64,000 nt of DNA from CALXQW01 sp031553045 (GCA_031553045.1 JAVBLZ010000010.1:18617-82616); one strand, 5' to 3'; counted from the stretch's first letter, positions 26,278-36,466 are shown. A program made the numbers and translations. Notes: generated by a model not told the origin, from the sequence alone.

Positions 26278-26673
26278 ATGAAGACTTTTAAAATATATAA
26301 AATTTCTATCTTCATGCTGATTGCACTTTTGCTTGGCTCGGCAATATATTTCACATTTACGCTATTTGCGGCTTGGGATGAGAATGAACGCTACTTGAAA
26401 AATGAACAAGCCTTGCTCAATCAGATAGACAACCTCGCCAAAGAAAAAGCCCATAAAGACGAGTATCTTGCGCGCCTCATTTCAGATCCAAAATTTCAGG
26501 AGCGCATAGTGCGTGAAAAACTGGGCTACGCAGAGGCAAAGGAAATTGTATTCAGATTTGATGAAAATTTAAGCCCCACACAAAAAGCACCGGAAGTTTC
26601 CACTACAAATTCCGCTTCATCCGCAGATGCAAACCCCGCCTCGGCGACAACTGAAAACACCGTGTCCAGATAA
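26278..26673 (+). CDS. FtsB/DivIC-like septum formation initiator protein
   Basis: 131 residues: a short cytoplasmic N-terminus, one membrane helix (about 10-31), a coiled coil (about 38-60, ENERYLKNEQALLNQIDNLAKE) shortened here to its obvious heptads, then the REKLGYA-EIVFRF motif (about 80-95) that marks FtsB/DivIC. A Pro/Ala/Ser/Thr-rich tail of about 30 residues is unusual. FtsB links FtsL and FtsQ in the divisome. In many bacteria it follows eno; here it precedes a secreted glycan protein by 2 bases, so operon context is no help. Assignment rests on topology and the C-terminal motif. Confidence 0.75.
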   Translation: MKTFKIYKISIFMLIALLLGSAIYFTFTLFAAWDENERYLKNEQALLNQIDNLAKEKAHKDEYLARLISDPKFQERIVREKLGYAEAKEIVFRFDENLSPTQKAPEVSTTNSASSADANPASATTENTVSR

Positions 26674-26675
26674 TT

Positions 26676-29090
26676 ATGATGGGATTAAAGACTGTAAAAA
26701 TTTGTTTTAATACTCTGATGTTTTCCGCCCTGTCAACTTTTGCGGCGGATTCCGGAGATGAATACGTTTCGGACTTTGATCTGCCAAAGGTGGAAAACCC
26801 GTTAAAAACGGCGGTTTTTTTAAAGCACTTTTCGACGGCGGAAAAGGATGGCATAAAGATAATAGGCAATGCGCAGGTAGGCAAAGAGCTCAAGGGGCTT
26901 GAGGTGCTTAAAAGCAAGCGCAGAGGCGGCGATGGAGAGGTTGCAAGCTTTCTTGAAAATAGCTACATAATTTTTGGCGAGGAGGCTAAGGATAAAAATT
27001 TTTTGGGCAAGGGCGGCGAATTTACAATGCTGCTAAGGATGCGCTCAAAATGGGGTCATTGGTCTTATCCACTCCTCAAAAGCATGAATGAATCCGTGCT
27101 TTCCGAAATGCGTCAAATTCTGGATGTCGCTGGGGGCTTTGGCATAAGATTCAATTACTATTCCGAAGATTTAAAAAGTCTTTTAACAGAGAAATTTTTA
27201 GACAACGCCTTTGGGAAACGCCTTTTAGAAAATCCCGATTTTAAATTAAATCGCATTGGCGTTGCCACAAATTTAAGGGGTATGGACGGTTCTTGGTGGC
27301 ATGAAATTGTCGTACGTTATGATGGTCTTAAGCTGTCGCTTTTTATGGACGGGGTTTTACTTGCGGAAAATTATCCGGTGTCAAAAATCATAAATTTAAA
27401 AGCGCCGTTTATTTTTCCTTCGCACAGTTATGAAATGGGCGCTAAAAAGCCCGAATCTTCAGACGAAGAAGTAAAGCTGAGTATCGCCGAAAAGTTTGAA
27501 GGCGGGGCAAAATCTTTTGAAGGAGACTTGGATACTTTTGCAATTTGGAACAGAGCGCTTGGCATGGATGAAATTTATTTTTTGAGTGAAAGTAAAAGAG
27601 CATCAGATCTGCTTAAAATGGACTACATAGGCTCTGATGCAGACTGCTTTTATCTGATGGATTCAAAGACGCCTCTTACGGGTTTTACCGCACCAACGGG
27701 GGTGTACTTCAAGAATGCGCTCAATATTTATCTCGCCCTTGAAAAGTATGCGCCGCTAGACAAGTGGGGAATGTCCGGTATCACTTACAAAAATTTTTGC
27801 ATTGATGAGATAGGCATAATCTCAACGGGTTCTACAATAATAGATATGGAGGATAAATTTGACTGCGGCTTTGACGGCGCAGACGCCGTTTATGCCAACG
27901 ATAAAGTTTACATATTTTATAACGACAGGGGAGTTCTTGGAGAGTTCAAGGGTGAAAAATATCCTGAGCAAAACATTTGGTGCTCGGTAAGTTCAGACGG
28001 TAAAATTTTTAAAAAGCTGCCCACGCCTTGCATAAAAAATATAAGCGGATATTTTTCGGCGCACTATGACGCCAAAGACAAAGTATGCAGAATATATCTA
28101 ATCAACGGCGACATCTGGGAAAGCGCAGATTTTGAAAGTTGGAAAAAGCTTGAAATAAATTGGAAAGGCAAAGACCAAAAAGCCCTAACTTGGGTGGAAG
28201 TTTTTGAAATGGGCCGCTATTACTACCTGATGGGCAATAGAACGGGGGAGCTGTTTCGCTCAAAAAGTTTTGCCGGTCCGTGGGAGGCAATACCCTCAAA
28301 CATAATCGGCGGTCTTGCAATGCCAAGAATTTTGGTTAAGCCCTCTGGAAATTATTTTAAAGATGAAGCGCCGGAGGCGCTGATGTTGGGCATTGTAATA
28401 CGTGCCAGCAGGTCTGGGGCGCTGATGTTAAGACGTGTCGAGCAAGCTAAAAACGGAGAACTTTTAGGGAAGTTGGCGTACGATTTTCTGCCGGCTTTTA
28501 GAATTTCCGACACGCTTAAACTATCGACGCCCGACGCTTCAAGGGTTGAAGGAGACTTGAAAAAATTCTCGATAAAAGCGCTTGATAGTACCGAATCCGT
28601 AAGGGCTTTAATTGGCGAGCTTCCCAAAAATTATACTCTAAAAATCACTCTTAAACTGAAAGATTTGGACGACAAAAGCGGCGCTGATTTCGGGATTATA
28701 TTCAATTCAATGTTGGAAAAATCAAGCGGCATGAAGTTGAATTATAATCTGGAAAAATCAGAGTTGGAACTTGCGGATTTGGTTGTGCCATTGCAGCCCG
28801 ACGCAAAATCAAAAGAATATCCCAAAATAAAAAGCCGCCCCTTTAGTTCAAGAACTTTGGAAATAGAGGCAATACGCCGCAACGGCACTTGCGATATGAT
28901 AATCAACGGCAAAGATATGATACTGGCAACAGGCAGGCTTGATACGGAATATTATCTGGAAATCTATGCAAAGAAATGCAACATTGAGGTTGTGAATTTT
29001 GAATACAGACCCTTCAACGAAATTCAATCAAGAGCTGAGCTCTACAAAAAAACGGGGCTGCCCACAAATAGATCAAGGCGCTCAAGGTAA
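26676..29090 (+). CDS. Secreted protein with LamG-like and beta-propeller (GH32/GH43-like) regions
   Basis: 804 residues with a signal peptide ending near STFAADS. Residues about 90-310 look like a concanavalin/LamG fold, with the typical close DTFAIWNRALGMDEIYFLSE. Residues about 340-600 contain repeated WxxS/D strand units (DAVYANDKVYIFYNDRG, IWCSVSSDGKIFKKL, WESADFESWKKL) like a five-bladed propeller of GH32/GH43. The last 200 residues form another beta-sandwich (DFGIIFNSML, LEIYAKKCNIEVVNFEYRP), as in GH32 C-termini. Two adjacent ATGs (26676, 26679) could start it. Catalytic residues are not certain, so this may bind rather than cut glycans. Confidence 0.55.
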   Translation: MMGLKTVKICFNTLMFSALSTFAADSGDEYVSDFDLPKVENPLKTAVFLKHFSTAEKDGIKIIGNAQVGKELKGLEVLKSKRRGGDGEVASFLENSYIIFGEEAKDKNFLGKGGEFTMLLRMRSKWGHWSYPLLKSMNESVLSEMRQILDVAGGFGIRFNYYSEDLKSLLTEKFLDNAFGKRLLENPDFKLNRIGVATNLRGMDGSWWHEIVVRYDGLKLSLFMDGVLLAENYPVSKIINLKAPFIFPSHSYEMGAKKPESSDEEVKLSIAEKFEGGAKSFEGDLDTFAIWNRALGMDEIYFLSESKRASDLLKMDYIGSDADCFYLMDSKTPLTGFTAPTGVYFKNALNIYLALEKYAPLDKWGMSGITYKNFCIDEIGIISTGSTIIDMEDKFDCGFDGADAVYANDKVYIFYNDRGVLGEFKGEKYPEQNIWCSVSSDGKIFKKLPTPCIKNISGYFSAHYDAKDKVCRIYLINGDIWESADFESWKKLEINWKGKDQKALTWVEVFEMGRYYYLMGNRTGELFRSKSFAGPWEAIPSNIIGGLAMPRILVKPSGNYFKDEAPEALMLGIVIRASRSGALMLRRVEQAKNGELLGKLAYDFLPAFRISDTLKLSTPDASRVEGDLKKFSIKALDSTESVRALIGELPKNYTLKITLKLKDLDDKSGADFGIIFNSMLEKSSGMKLNYNLEKSELELADLVVPLQPDAKSKEYPKIKSRPFSSRTLEIEAIRRNGTCDMIINGKDMILATGRLDTEYYLEIYAKKCNIEVVNFEYRPFNEIQSRAELYKKTGLPTNRSRRSR

Positions 29091-29092
29091 AA

Positions 29093-31486
29093 ATGAATAA
29101 GCTGCTAAAATGTTTTTTGATTTCTGAGAGGCGCGCCGCCCTCGTGTTTGAGCGAGATTTAGACTCTTTCCCGACGATAGAGCTGCTCGGTGAAAATGCG
29201 CCAAAAGTAATATCTTCACACTATCCGCAAAACTCTTTTGTGATAGAAAAAATTTCATATTATACGGATGAAAGTAAGGCGTATTTTGTTCTGAACAAAA
29301 ATAATTTTCCCAATTTGGACACCTCTAAAGACGCCGATTATTATGTGTGCGGCAGCTTTAACAACTGGCAGGAAGCAATAGGCAAACCTGAATGGAAGCT
29401 TGTGCGTAATCCTGATAAAGCCTACTGGCAAGTTGCAGTTCCCCTCAATATTTTTAATGACAAGCGGCGCAAATATTTCTTCAAATTTGCAGACAGCTTT
29501 GGCAGATGGCTTGAGCCCAAAACGGATTCTCCTAACATAGAGTATGATTCTTCAAGCAACGCCAATTTGCGCTTTATAGCGGGCAGGGCGGGCAAAAGCA
29601 TAGTCTTGATAAATTTTGAAGATGATTTTGATTTGTCGGAATTGGTGCAGGTGCGTACGCCCTCTCTTTCTTATGATACCGTTGTGGTAGATACAAAATT
29701 TATGGCTTTGAAGTTGGATTCAAAACATAAATTGGGCGCAAGCGTTGGGGCAAATAAAACTACATTCAAAATTTTTGCCCCGCACGCAAGCGCAGTAAAA
29801 GTGCAGTGGCGCAAAGACGAATCAAGCCCGTACTCTCAGGCTGAAATGTCTAAGTTGGATGCTTCGACTTGGGCTTGTAGCGTTGATGAAAATCTTCACG
29901 GTTATCTGTACAGCTATGTCGTGAGTGGGCAGAATAAAGATGCATTCACTCTCTTTGACGAATCAAAAAAAATTACAGACCCCTTTGCTTGCGCCATGAT
30001 ACGCAGTTCCGGCGAAGGGTTTATAATAGATGAAGCAAACTTGCCGAAGCCCTCAAATTTTAATCCGCCGCATTGGCATGACTTGACGATAGTTGAAACA
30101 CACCTAAGAGACGTTTTGAAAAACGCCCAAATAGGGGCGGAAGAAAACAAACTTAAATTCAAGGGCCTTGCAGAATATCTTAAAAGCCCTGATTGTTACT
30201 TGAGAAATTGCGGCGCAAATTGCGTCGAGCTTATGCCCGTCAATGAATATATGTATGATAATCACGCTGAATATCAGTGGGGGTATATGAGCGTAAATTG
30301 GTTTTCTATGGCAAGCGCATACGCCACAAATCCGCAAAAATTTTCCCAAATTCAAGAATTTGCAGATTGCGTAGAAGCCTTTCATAATGCAGGTTTGGCG
30401 GTCATACTTGACGTTGTGTATAACCATGTTGGAGAGCCAAATTCTCTCATACATATAGATAAACAGTATTTCTTTGAGACAACAAGCGACGGGCACTTAA
30501 TCAACTTTAGCGGTTGCGGAAACGACTTCAGGGCAAATACGCCCGTCGGCAAAAAAATAATAATTGAGAGTTTGAAATTCATGGTGCAAACCTACGGCGT
30601 GGACGGCTTCCGCTTTGATTTGGCGGAACTTTTAGGCGTGGAGGTTTTAAAAGAAATTGAAGTTGAACTTAAAAAAATTAAGCCCTCGATAATCTTAATT
30701 GCAGAACCTTGGAGCTTTAGAGGACACATCGCAAGAGCGCTCAAAGATACCGGCTTTGCCTCTTGGAATGACTCTTTTAGAGAGTTTGCAAAAGATTTTG
30801 TATTCGATAAGGGCAATCTTGACGGTTTCAAATATTTTCTTGCTGGCAGTTTGGGCGGTCAGGCAAATTGGCCAAGTCAAAGTGTAAATTACATAGAGAG
30901 CCATGACGATATGTGCTATCTTGATAGAATATCGCAAAACCCCAATGATCCAAGCGTGGATGATATTCGCAGGTACAAAATGGCTTACGCATTTGCACTT
31001 TTGTCTTTGGGTATTCCAATGCTTGCGGAGGGTTTTGATTTGTTGCGCACAAAAGGCGGCTTAAATAACACCTACTTAAATGGCGATGCAAATGCGCTTT
31101 CCTACTCGAGGGGGATGCGCTATACGGGTCTTTGCGATTGGTTGCGCAGCTTCGTAAAATTTAGATTGGGAAAAGCGGGCGGCGCATTGCGCAGAGACGG
31201 CAATGTTTCGGCGGGCTTCTTTAAATTTTTCACGGGCAATTCAAACGCAATAGGCGTACTTTATAATGCCGATTCCTCTTTGGGTGTTAAGAAAATTTTT
31301 GCGGCGTTCAACCCCTCTATTTATGAGCAAAATTTGAATCTGGAAAGTTTGAATTTGCCCAGCTTTAAGCAAATTGCGGATATTGACAGGTTTGATGAAT
31401 CCGGCTTGAAAACCGCATTGTTAAAACAAACAGGTTCAACATTAAAATTGCCCGCCTTAAATATTTCATTGTGGTTGGAAAGGTAA
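29093..31486 (+). CDS. GH13 alpha-amylase-family enzyme with CBM48-like domain (pullulanase/branching type)
   Basis: 797 residues without a signal peptide, so probably cytoplasmic. A starch-binding type domain lies at about 80-145 (YYVCGSFNNWQEA to YFFKFADSFGRW), a second beta domain at about 220-290, then the catalytic barrel: DVVYNHVG (region I), DGFRFDLAELL with nucleophile Asp509, IAEPW with acid/base Glu538 and HDD at 604-606. GH13 members with this layout debranch or branch alpha-glucans. With malQ it would process glycogen or imported maltodextrins. It follows the secreted propeller protein by 2 bases and has AAGG before its ATG. Pullulanase versus branching enzyme is undecided. Confidence 0.85.
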   Translation: MNKLLKCFLISERRAALVFERDLDSFPTIELLGENAPKVISSHYPQNSFVIEKISYYTDESKAYFVLNKNNFPNLDTSKDADYYVCGSFNNWQEAIGKPEWKLVRNPDKAYWQVAVPLNIFNDKRRKYFFKFADSFGRWLEPKTDSPNIEYDSSSNANLRFIAGRAGKSIVLINFEDDFDLSELVQVRTPSLSYDTVVVDTKFMALKLDSKHKLGASVGANKTTFKIFAPHASAVKVQWRKDESSPYSQAEMSKLDASTWACSVDENLHGYLYSYVVSGQNKDAFTLFDESKKITDPFACAMIRSSGEGFIIDEANLPKPSNFNPPHWHDLTIVETHLRDVLKNAQIGAEENKLKFKGLAEYLKSPDCYLRNCGANCVELMPVNEYMYDNHAEYQWGYMSVNWFSMASAYATNPQKFSQIQEFADCVEAFHNAGLAVILDVVYNHVGEPNSLIHIDKQYFFETTSDGHLINFSGCGNDFRANTPVGKKIIIESLKFMVQTYGVDGFRFDLAELLGVEVLKEIEVELKKIKPSIILIAEPWSFRGHIARALKDTGFASWNDSFREFAKDFVFDKGNLDGFKYFLAGSLGGQANWPSQSVNYIESHDDMCYLDRISQNPNDPSVDDIRRYKMAYAFALLSLGIPMLAEGFDLLRTKGGLNNTYLNGDANALSYSRGMRYTGLCDWLRSFVKFRLGKAGGALRRDGNVSAGFFKFFTGNSNAIGVLYNADSSLGVKKIFAAFNPSIYEQNLNLESLNLPSFKQIADIDRFDESGLKTALLKQTGSTLKLPALNISLWLER

Positions 31487-31489
31487 AAT

Positions 31490-32791
31490 ATGGAAAATTT
31501 AGACAGAAGAAATTTTGTGAAGGCGTCGGCGCTTTCTTTAGGGGCGGCAACATTGCCTAAATTTTCCTTTGCCAATGTGAACGCTTCAGACAAAATCAAA
31601 GTGGCGATAGTTGGCGCAGGTAGGGGCGGAGAAATTGTCGCAAAAAATATGATGAGGGCGGATTCCAACATCTCCATAATTGCGCTCGCCGATATTTTTG
31701 AAGATAAGGCAAAACTTTTGCATGCGAAGTTGATAGAGTTTTCCGCCAAAGAATTTGCGGGAAATGCAGACATCTACAAAGTTAAAGATGAAAATTTGTT
31801 TTCCGGTTGGGATGCCTACAAGGCTGCGGTTTCCACCGATGCCGACGTAATCGCATTTGCAACGCCGCCCGTGTTTAGGCCGCTTGAAGCACGTGTCGCA
31901 ATCAGCGCAAACAAACATGTTTTTTTGGATAAGCCAGCCTGCGTTGACACAAGTGGCGCACAGATTTTATATGCTCTTGCAAAAGAGGCTAAAGAAAAAA
32001 AACTGACTGCGATTGCCGGCACTCAGCGCAGGTATCACGGCGGGTATCAAGAGGCCGTCAAGCGTGTGCAAGACGGACAAATCGGCGACATCTTGGGCGC
32101 TCAGTGTTACTGGATGTTTCCATCTTATGGCGCAGGTCAAATTTTTTCTCCTGAATTGGACGCAGATGAAATGGAATTTCAGTTGCGCAACTGGCAGAAT
32201 TTTATTTGGACTAGCGGCGACCAAATCGTAGAGCAGCAAGTGCACAGCATAGATGTCATAAATTGGATATTTGCGGAAGAACCAAAAGAGGTAATGGGTC
32301 TGGGCGGACGCGCTTGCAACCTGACGGATAAAAAATTGGGCAATCGCTTCAGCCACTTTTGCGTGGATTATGAGTACCCTTCAAAGGGTCGCTTTCAGGC
32401 AATTTGCAGGCAAGAAGCCAAAACGGCAGATTATATTTTGGAAAGAGTTGTCGGCACAAAAGGTGTTTTGGAAACCAATCTTTTTGGCGCACAAAAAATA
32501 CTCGGTCAAAATTCTTGGGAGGCGAAGGGAGACTTCGGCGACGGCAGAATTACTCAGTTCAAGGCTATGTTTGAATCTATAAGAAACGGCTTGGCTAAAA
32601 ATGAAATCGCAAGCCTTGCAGACTCAACAATGCTTGCAATAGCAGGGCGTATGAGCGCATACTCCGGCAAGAAATTCAAATACCAGTGGGTTACAAAACG
32701 CTCAAAAGAGTCTTTAATTGCCGCAGAACTTAAGTTCGGCAAAAACCCCGTTGCACCAACGCCCATTGCGGGCGAATACCAACTGACGTAG
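31490..32791 (+). CDS. Tat-exported Gfo/Idh/MocA-family oxidoreductase
   Basis: 433 residues. The N-terminus has a twin-arginine signal (DRRNFVKASALSLGAATLPKF, shortened: RRNFVK followed by a mild hydrophobic stretch). The NAD(P)-binding Rossmann domain starts KVAIVGAGRGGE (about 36-47); the family's FLDKPA-CVD motif (about 144-152) carries the conserved lysine, and the C-terminal half has the usual open sheet, HSIDVINWIF. Such exported members act on sugars or glycan parts in the periplasm with a tightly bound cofactor. Genes on both sides are 3 and 0 bases away. Substrate unknown. Confidence 0.88.
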   Translation: MENLDRRNFVKASALSLGAATLPKFSFANVNASDKIKVAIVGAGRGGEIVAKNMMRADSNISIIALADIFEDKAKLLHAKLIEFSAKEFAGNADIYKVKDENLFSGWDAYKAAVSTDADVIAFATPPVFRPLEARVAISANKHVFLDKPACVDTSGAQILYALAKEAKEKKLTAIAGTQRRYHGGYQEAVKRVQDGQIGDILGAQCYWMFPSYGAGQIFSPELDADEMEFQLRNWQNFIWTSGDQIVEQQVHSIDVINWIFAEEPKEVMGLGGRACNLTDKKLGNRFSHFCVDYEYPSKGRFQAICRQEAKTADYILERVVGTKGVLETNLFGAQKILGQNSWEAKGDFGDGRITQFKAMFESIRNGLAKNEIASLADSTMLAIAGRMSAYSGKKFKYQWVTKRSKESLIAAELKFGKNPVAPTPIAGEYQLT

Positions 32792-33421
32792 ATGGCTAGC
32801 GCAAGAAACTTATGGGCAAAAAAACTTTCAGCTTCTTTGGAATCTGGAAAGGTTTTCTCCAAAAAAAACAAAACCCTTTCAGGAAAAAATATTTCATCTG
32901 AAAGTGCGGTGAAAAGCGTATCCCAATTTTACGGCACAATACTGGGCATAGACCCAAGTTTGCGGGGTACTGGGCTTGCTGTAATACGTTTGGTCAAGGG
33001 AGGTAAGCCGCAATACTTAAAATCTAAAACGGTAAAAAACAAACAAGACTTAAGTTTTGCGGAATGTATAAGAAATATATTTCTTGAAGTTGAAAATATA
33101 CTTTCAGAATTTGAAGTTGATTGCGTTGCAATAGAGCAAACAATCTATGTGCAAAACAACAAAGTTGCAATGAGCATAGGTTCTGCAAGGGGGGCTGCGA
33201 TTGCGGCTGCGGCTTGCAGAAATAAAGAGATTTTTGAATACCCGCCTCTCAGAATCAAACAGGCTGTTGTGGGTTACGGCAGGGCAAGTAAAGAGCAGGT
33301 TTCTAAAACCATGCAGGCATTGCTTGAGGGTGTTAGCGCTCCGCTTTCTTTTGACGAAGCGGATGCGGCGGCAGCCGCCTTGGCGCACGCATACACAAAG
33401 GGCAGAAATATTTTAGGATAA
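32792..33421 (+). CDS. ruvC: Holliday junction resolvase RuvC, N-terminally extended
   Basis: 209 residues. RuvC cuts four-way junctions with RuvAB. The RNase H-like core starts at residue 50: Asp54 in LGIDPSLRGTG, Glu115 in AIEQT, and a late acidic pair in FDEADAAAAALAHAY. The core has normal length, but about 48 extra, basic and Ser/Lys-rich residues precede it. The start at 32792 abuts the stop of the oxidoreductase gene; an internal start is possible, yet the extension is in frame and ATG-led. ruvA and ruvB are not in the window. Confidence 0.93.
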   Translation: MASARNLWAKKLSASLESGKVFSKKNKTLSGKNISSESAVKSVSQFYGTILGIDPSLRGTGLAVIRLVKGGKPQYLKSKTVKNKQDLSFAECIRNIFLEVENILSEFEVDCVAIEQTIYVQNNKVAMSIGSARGAAIAAAACRNKEIFEYPPLRIKQAVVGYGRASKEQVSKTMQALLEGVSAPLSFDEADAAAAALAHAYTKGRNILG

Positions 33422-33423
33422 TT

Positions 33424-34284
33424 ATGAAAAAAAGCATATTGGTAATGGCGGCTGGAATGGGCAGCCGATTTGGAGGTCTTAAACAATTAAGCAAGTTTGG
33501 CGAAAGCCAGTCTGCGCTTCTTGACTATGCTCTGCACGACGCAATGTCGGCGGGGTTTGGCAAGGTGATATTTGTCATACGCAAAGATATTGAAAAAGAA
33601 TTTAGAGAATCTTTGTCTGCAAAATATGAATCAAAGTTAGATGTGCGCTACGCTTTTCAAGAGCTGGATAAATTGCCGCAAGGTTTTAGTAAACCGCTTG
33701 GCAGGACAAAACCTTGGGGCACGGGGCACGCCGTACTTTGTGCAAAGGATGAAATTTCTGAAGGGTTTCTGGCAATAAATGCGGACGATTATTACGGCGC
33801 AAGCTCATATAAATTGATGTCCGAATTTTTAGACAACGCAAAGCCAAACCTCTATGCGCTTGCGGGCTACAAACTCAGCAACACGCTTTCTGAAAACGGC
33901 GGCGTATCAAGGGGCGTATGTTTTAGCACTCCCGATATGTTTTTAGAAACAGTTTCTGAATTCACGGGTTTGCAGAAAAAAGACGGTAAGGTTATATCTA
34001 ACGAGGGAAATATTTTTACAGGCGACGAACTTGTTAGCCTCAACTTTTGGGCGTTTGAGCAGGGCTTCATAAATATTCTTGAAGAATATTTTTACGATTT
34101 TTTAAAAGCCCGCCTCACGGAAGAAAAGTCTGAATTTTATTTGCCCAGCGCCGTCGATAGGGCGATAAAGTCGGGTCGTGCTAAAGCAAAAATTTTGCCC
34201 ACTCCGGAAATTTGGCAGGGCGTAACCTACAAAGAAGACACCCCCATAGTGGAAGCTTTTTTACGCACAAGGGCGGGGATTTGA
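33424..34284 (+). CDS. Sugar nucleotidyltransferase (NTP-transferase family)
   Basis: 286 residues. The nucleotide-binding signature is VMAAGMGSRFGGLKQL (about 7-22), followed by the metal-site INADDYYG (about 119-126) and KPWGTGHAVLCA. These fit the RmlA/GlmU-type nucleotidyltransferase fold, which joins a sugar phosphate to a nucleotide. It lacks the C-terminal hexapeptide repeats of GlmU/GlmC, so it is a single-domain member. It follows ruvC by 2 bases and ends convergent to ppk1. Which sugar it activates is not visible. Confidence 0.85.
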   Translation: MKKSILVMAAGMGSRFGGLKQLSKFGESQSALLDYALHDAMSAGFGKVIFVIRKDIEKEFRESLSAKYESKLDVRYAFQELDKLPQGFSKPLGRTKPWGTGHAVLCAKDEISEGFLAINADDYYGASSYKLMSEFLDNAKPNLYALAGYKLSNTLSENGGVSRGVCFSTPDMFLETVSEFTGLQKKDGKVISNEGNIFTGDELVSLNFWAFEQGFINILEEYFYDFLKARLTEEKSEFYLPSAVDRAIKSGRAKAKILPTPEIWQGVTYKEDTPIVEAFLRTRAGI

Positions 34285-34342
34285 TTTCCACGCTGATTAA
34301 AATTTAGACGAACTTTTTTAAACCGTTTGAGTTTCAAAAAAA

Positions 34343-36466
34343 TCAAACGCTTTCAGTGTCAGGTTTTGAAACTTCCAAAATTGGTTGGGCGCTGAGCTTG
34401 TTTGCCTCTGCCATGAAATATTCTTGAGCGCAGAATTGCTCTTTGCGCTCACACATATCCGCACTCTTATAGTATGCGCCATTGACGTGCAGAAGGCTTG
34501 CAAAAGTGTTGTCTTTGAGCAGAGGGTCTAAAATATTTTCTATGATTCTACTTTTTATGCGCTCATCTAAAATGGGGTATATGCACTCTATGCGGCGGAA
34601 CATATTGCGCTGCATTAAATCGCCACTGCCGGCGTAAAGTTCTGGTTTGCCGCCGTTTTCAAAATAATAAATGCGGCTGTGCTCAAGATAAATGCCAACT
34701 ATGCTGCGTACGGTTATATTGCTGCTTATGCCCTTTATTCCAGGTATGAGTGCACAAATGCCCCTCACAATCAAATCTATCTTCACGCCAGCTTGAGACG
34801 CCTCGTAAAGTTTTTGTATGACGCTTGGCTCTAAAACGGAGTTTGCCTTGATGATTATGCGGGCGGATTTTTTTGCCTTTGCAAATTTTATTTCTCTGTC
34901 AATTTTTGAAATAAATTCAGAATGAAAATTGAAGGGCGCTACCAAAAGTTTTTCAAACTTTGGCTCTGCCGCCTTGCCTGTCAGGGCGTTAAAGAGGTTT
35001 GCAACCTCAGTGCAAATCTCATTATTTGCGGTGAAAAGAGACAAATCCGTATAAATTTTTGCGGTTTTAGAATTGTAGTTGCCCGTGCCTAAATGTGCGT
35101 ATCTGCGGAGTGCGCCTTGCTCATTGCGTACAACCATGCAAATTTTGCAGTGCGTTTTAAGCCCCACTATACCGTACACTACGTGCACGCCCTTGTCTTC
35201 AAGCTCTCTTGCCCACTGTATGTTGTTTTCTTCGTCAAACCTTGCCTTCAACTCAACCAAAACCGTTACTTGCTTGCCGCACATCGCCGCATCTTTAAGA
35301 GACTTTAAAATCGGCGAGCCGCTACTTGTGCGGTACAGCGTAAGTTTGATTGCCATCACATTTTGGTCTTTGGCTGCTGTGGCTATAAAATTTTCCACAG
35401 GTTCAAAACTTTCATAAGGGTGGTGTAGCAAAAAATCTTTTTCTCTGATTGAATTAAAAATATCCTCGGGAGATTTGAACCCATGCGGCATATAAGGCTT
35501 GAAGGGCGAAAATTTAAGTTCAGGGTTTTCAACCAAATCATAAAGCCCGAAAAGCCTTGCCAGATTCACGGGGTGGGCGGGGATTTTAAAGACGAATTCC
35601 GGCGGCAAATCTATTGCTTCCAAAAGCGTTTGAAGCGGAGTCGCCGCTACGGATTCCTCAATCTCTAGGCGCACGGCGGCGCCTTGCTTGCGCTTATGGA
35701 TTTCTTGCTCTATGGTTTTGAGCAAGTTTTCCGTTTCCTCCTCATCAAAATATAAATCGCTATTGCGGGTGATTCTGAATACCGAGGCGCTGCGCACTTT
35801 ATAGCCCGGAAACAAATCTCCAGAAAAATACTTCACAACTTCGCTCAAAAATAAAACAGAATATTCTTGCGGCTTACCAACTTCCACCCTGACAACCCTT
35901 TGAAGATTTGGAGGAATTGGCACAATGGCTATGTTGCCCGCCGCACGCTTTTGATTTTCAGGCGCAATGCTGAGCAGTACATAAAGACCTTTGTTGCGAA
36001 GATGCGGGAATGGATGCGCAGGGTCAACCGCCATGGGTGTAAGCGCCGGAGAAATATTTTCATCAAAATATTTTTTTATCCAAACTTTCTCCGCAGGATT
36101 GCATGAACCCGGAGATTTTAGAAAAATCTTTTTTTCTTTAAGCTCAGGCACTATCTGCTCTTTCCAGATTCTGTACTGGTCAAAGACCATTCCAAAAGTT
36201 ATAGCCCTTATGCGTCGCAGTTGCTCACGCGGACCAAGCCCGTCAAAGCCGACTTCAGACACGCCAGACTCAAGCTGCTGAATCAGCCCCGCCACACGTA
36301 TCTCAAAAAACTCGTCAAGGTTAGAGCTTGATATTGCCAGAAAACGCATCCGTTCAAGCAGAGGATAGGAAGATTCTTCACCCAGATTAAGCACTCTGCG
36401 GTTGAAAGCCAGCCAGCTTAATTCCCTGTTAAAATAAAGGGATGGCGTTGATTTGTTTTGAGGCAT
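34343..36466 (-). CDS. ppk1: Polyphosphate kinase 1
   Basis: About 707 residues, normal for PPK1, which makes polyphosphate from ATP. The N-terminal domain opens with FNRELSWLAFNRRVL; the head domain and two phospholipase-D-like catalytic domains follow, with ARFDEENNIQWA, the autophosphorylated His in RRYAHLGTGNYN, and SGDLMQRNMFRR. I prefer the ATG at 36466 (MPQNKSTPSLYFNREL); another in-frame ATG at 36487 adds seven residues. Neither has a clear Shine-Dalgarno sequence. Its TGA stop lies inside a 7-bp hairpin (CGTTTGA/TCAAACG at 34324-34349) that may help end transcription. It is convergent with the nucleotidyltransferase gene. Confidence 0.95.
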   Translation of the reverse strand: MPQNKSTPSLYFNRELSWLAFNRRVLNLGEESSYPLLERMRFLAISSSNLDEFFEIRVAGLIQQLESGVSEVGFDGLGPREQLRRIRAITFGMVFDQYRIWKEQIVPELKEKKIFLKSPGSCNPAEKVWIKKYFDENISPALTPMAVDPAHPFPHLRNKGLYVLLSIAPENQKRAAGNIAIVPIPPNLQRVVRVEVGKPQEYSVLFLSEVVKYFSGDLFPGYKVRSASVFRITRNSDLYFDEEETENLLKTIEQEIHKRKQGAAVRLEIEESVAATPLQTLLEAIDLPPEFVFKIPAHPVNLARLFGLYDLVENPELKFSPFKPYMPHGFKSPEDIFNSIREKDFLLHHPYESFEPVENFIATAAKDQNVMAIKLTLYRTSSGSPILKSLKDAAMCGKQVTVLVELKARFDEENNIQWARELEDKGVHVVYGIVGLKTHCKICMVVRNEQGALRRYAHLGTGNYNSKTAKIYTDLSLFTANNEICTEVANLFNALTGKAAEPKFEKLLVAPFNFHSEFISKIDREIKFAKAKKSARIIIKANSVLEPSVIQKLYEASQAGVKIDLIVRGICALIPGIKGISSNITVRSIVGIYLEHSRIYYFENGGKPELYAGSGDLMQRNMFRRIECIYPILDERIKSRIIENILDPLLKDNTFASLLHVNGAYYKSADMCERKEQFCAQEYFMAEANKLSAQPILEVSKPDTESV

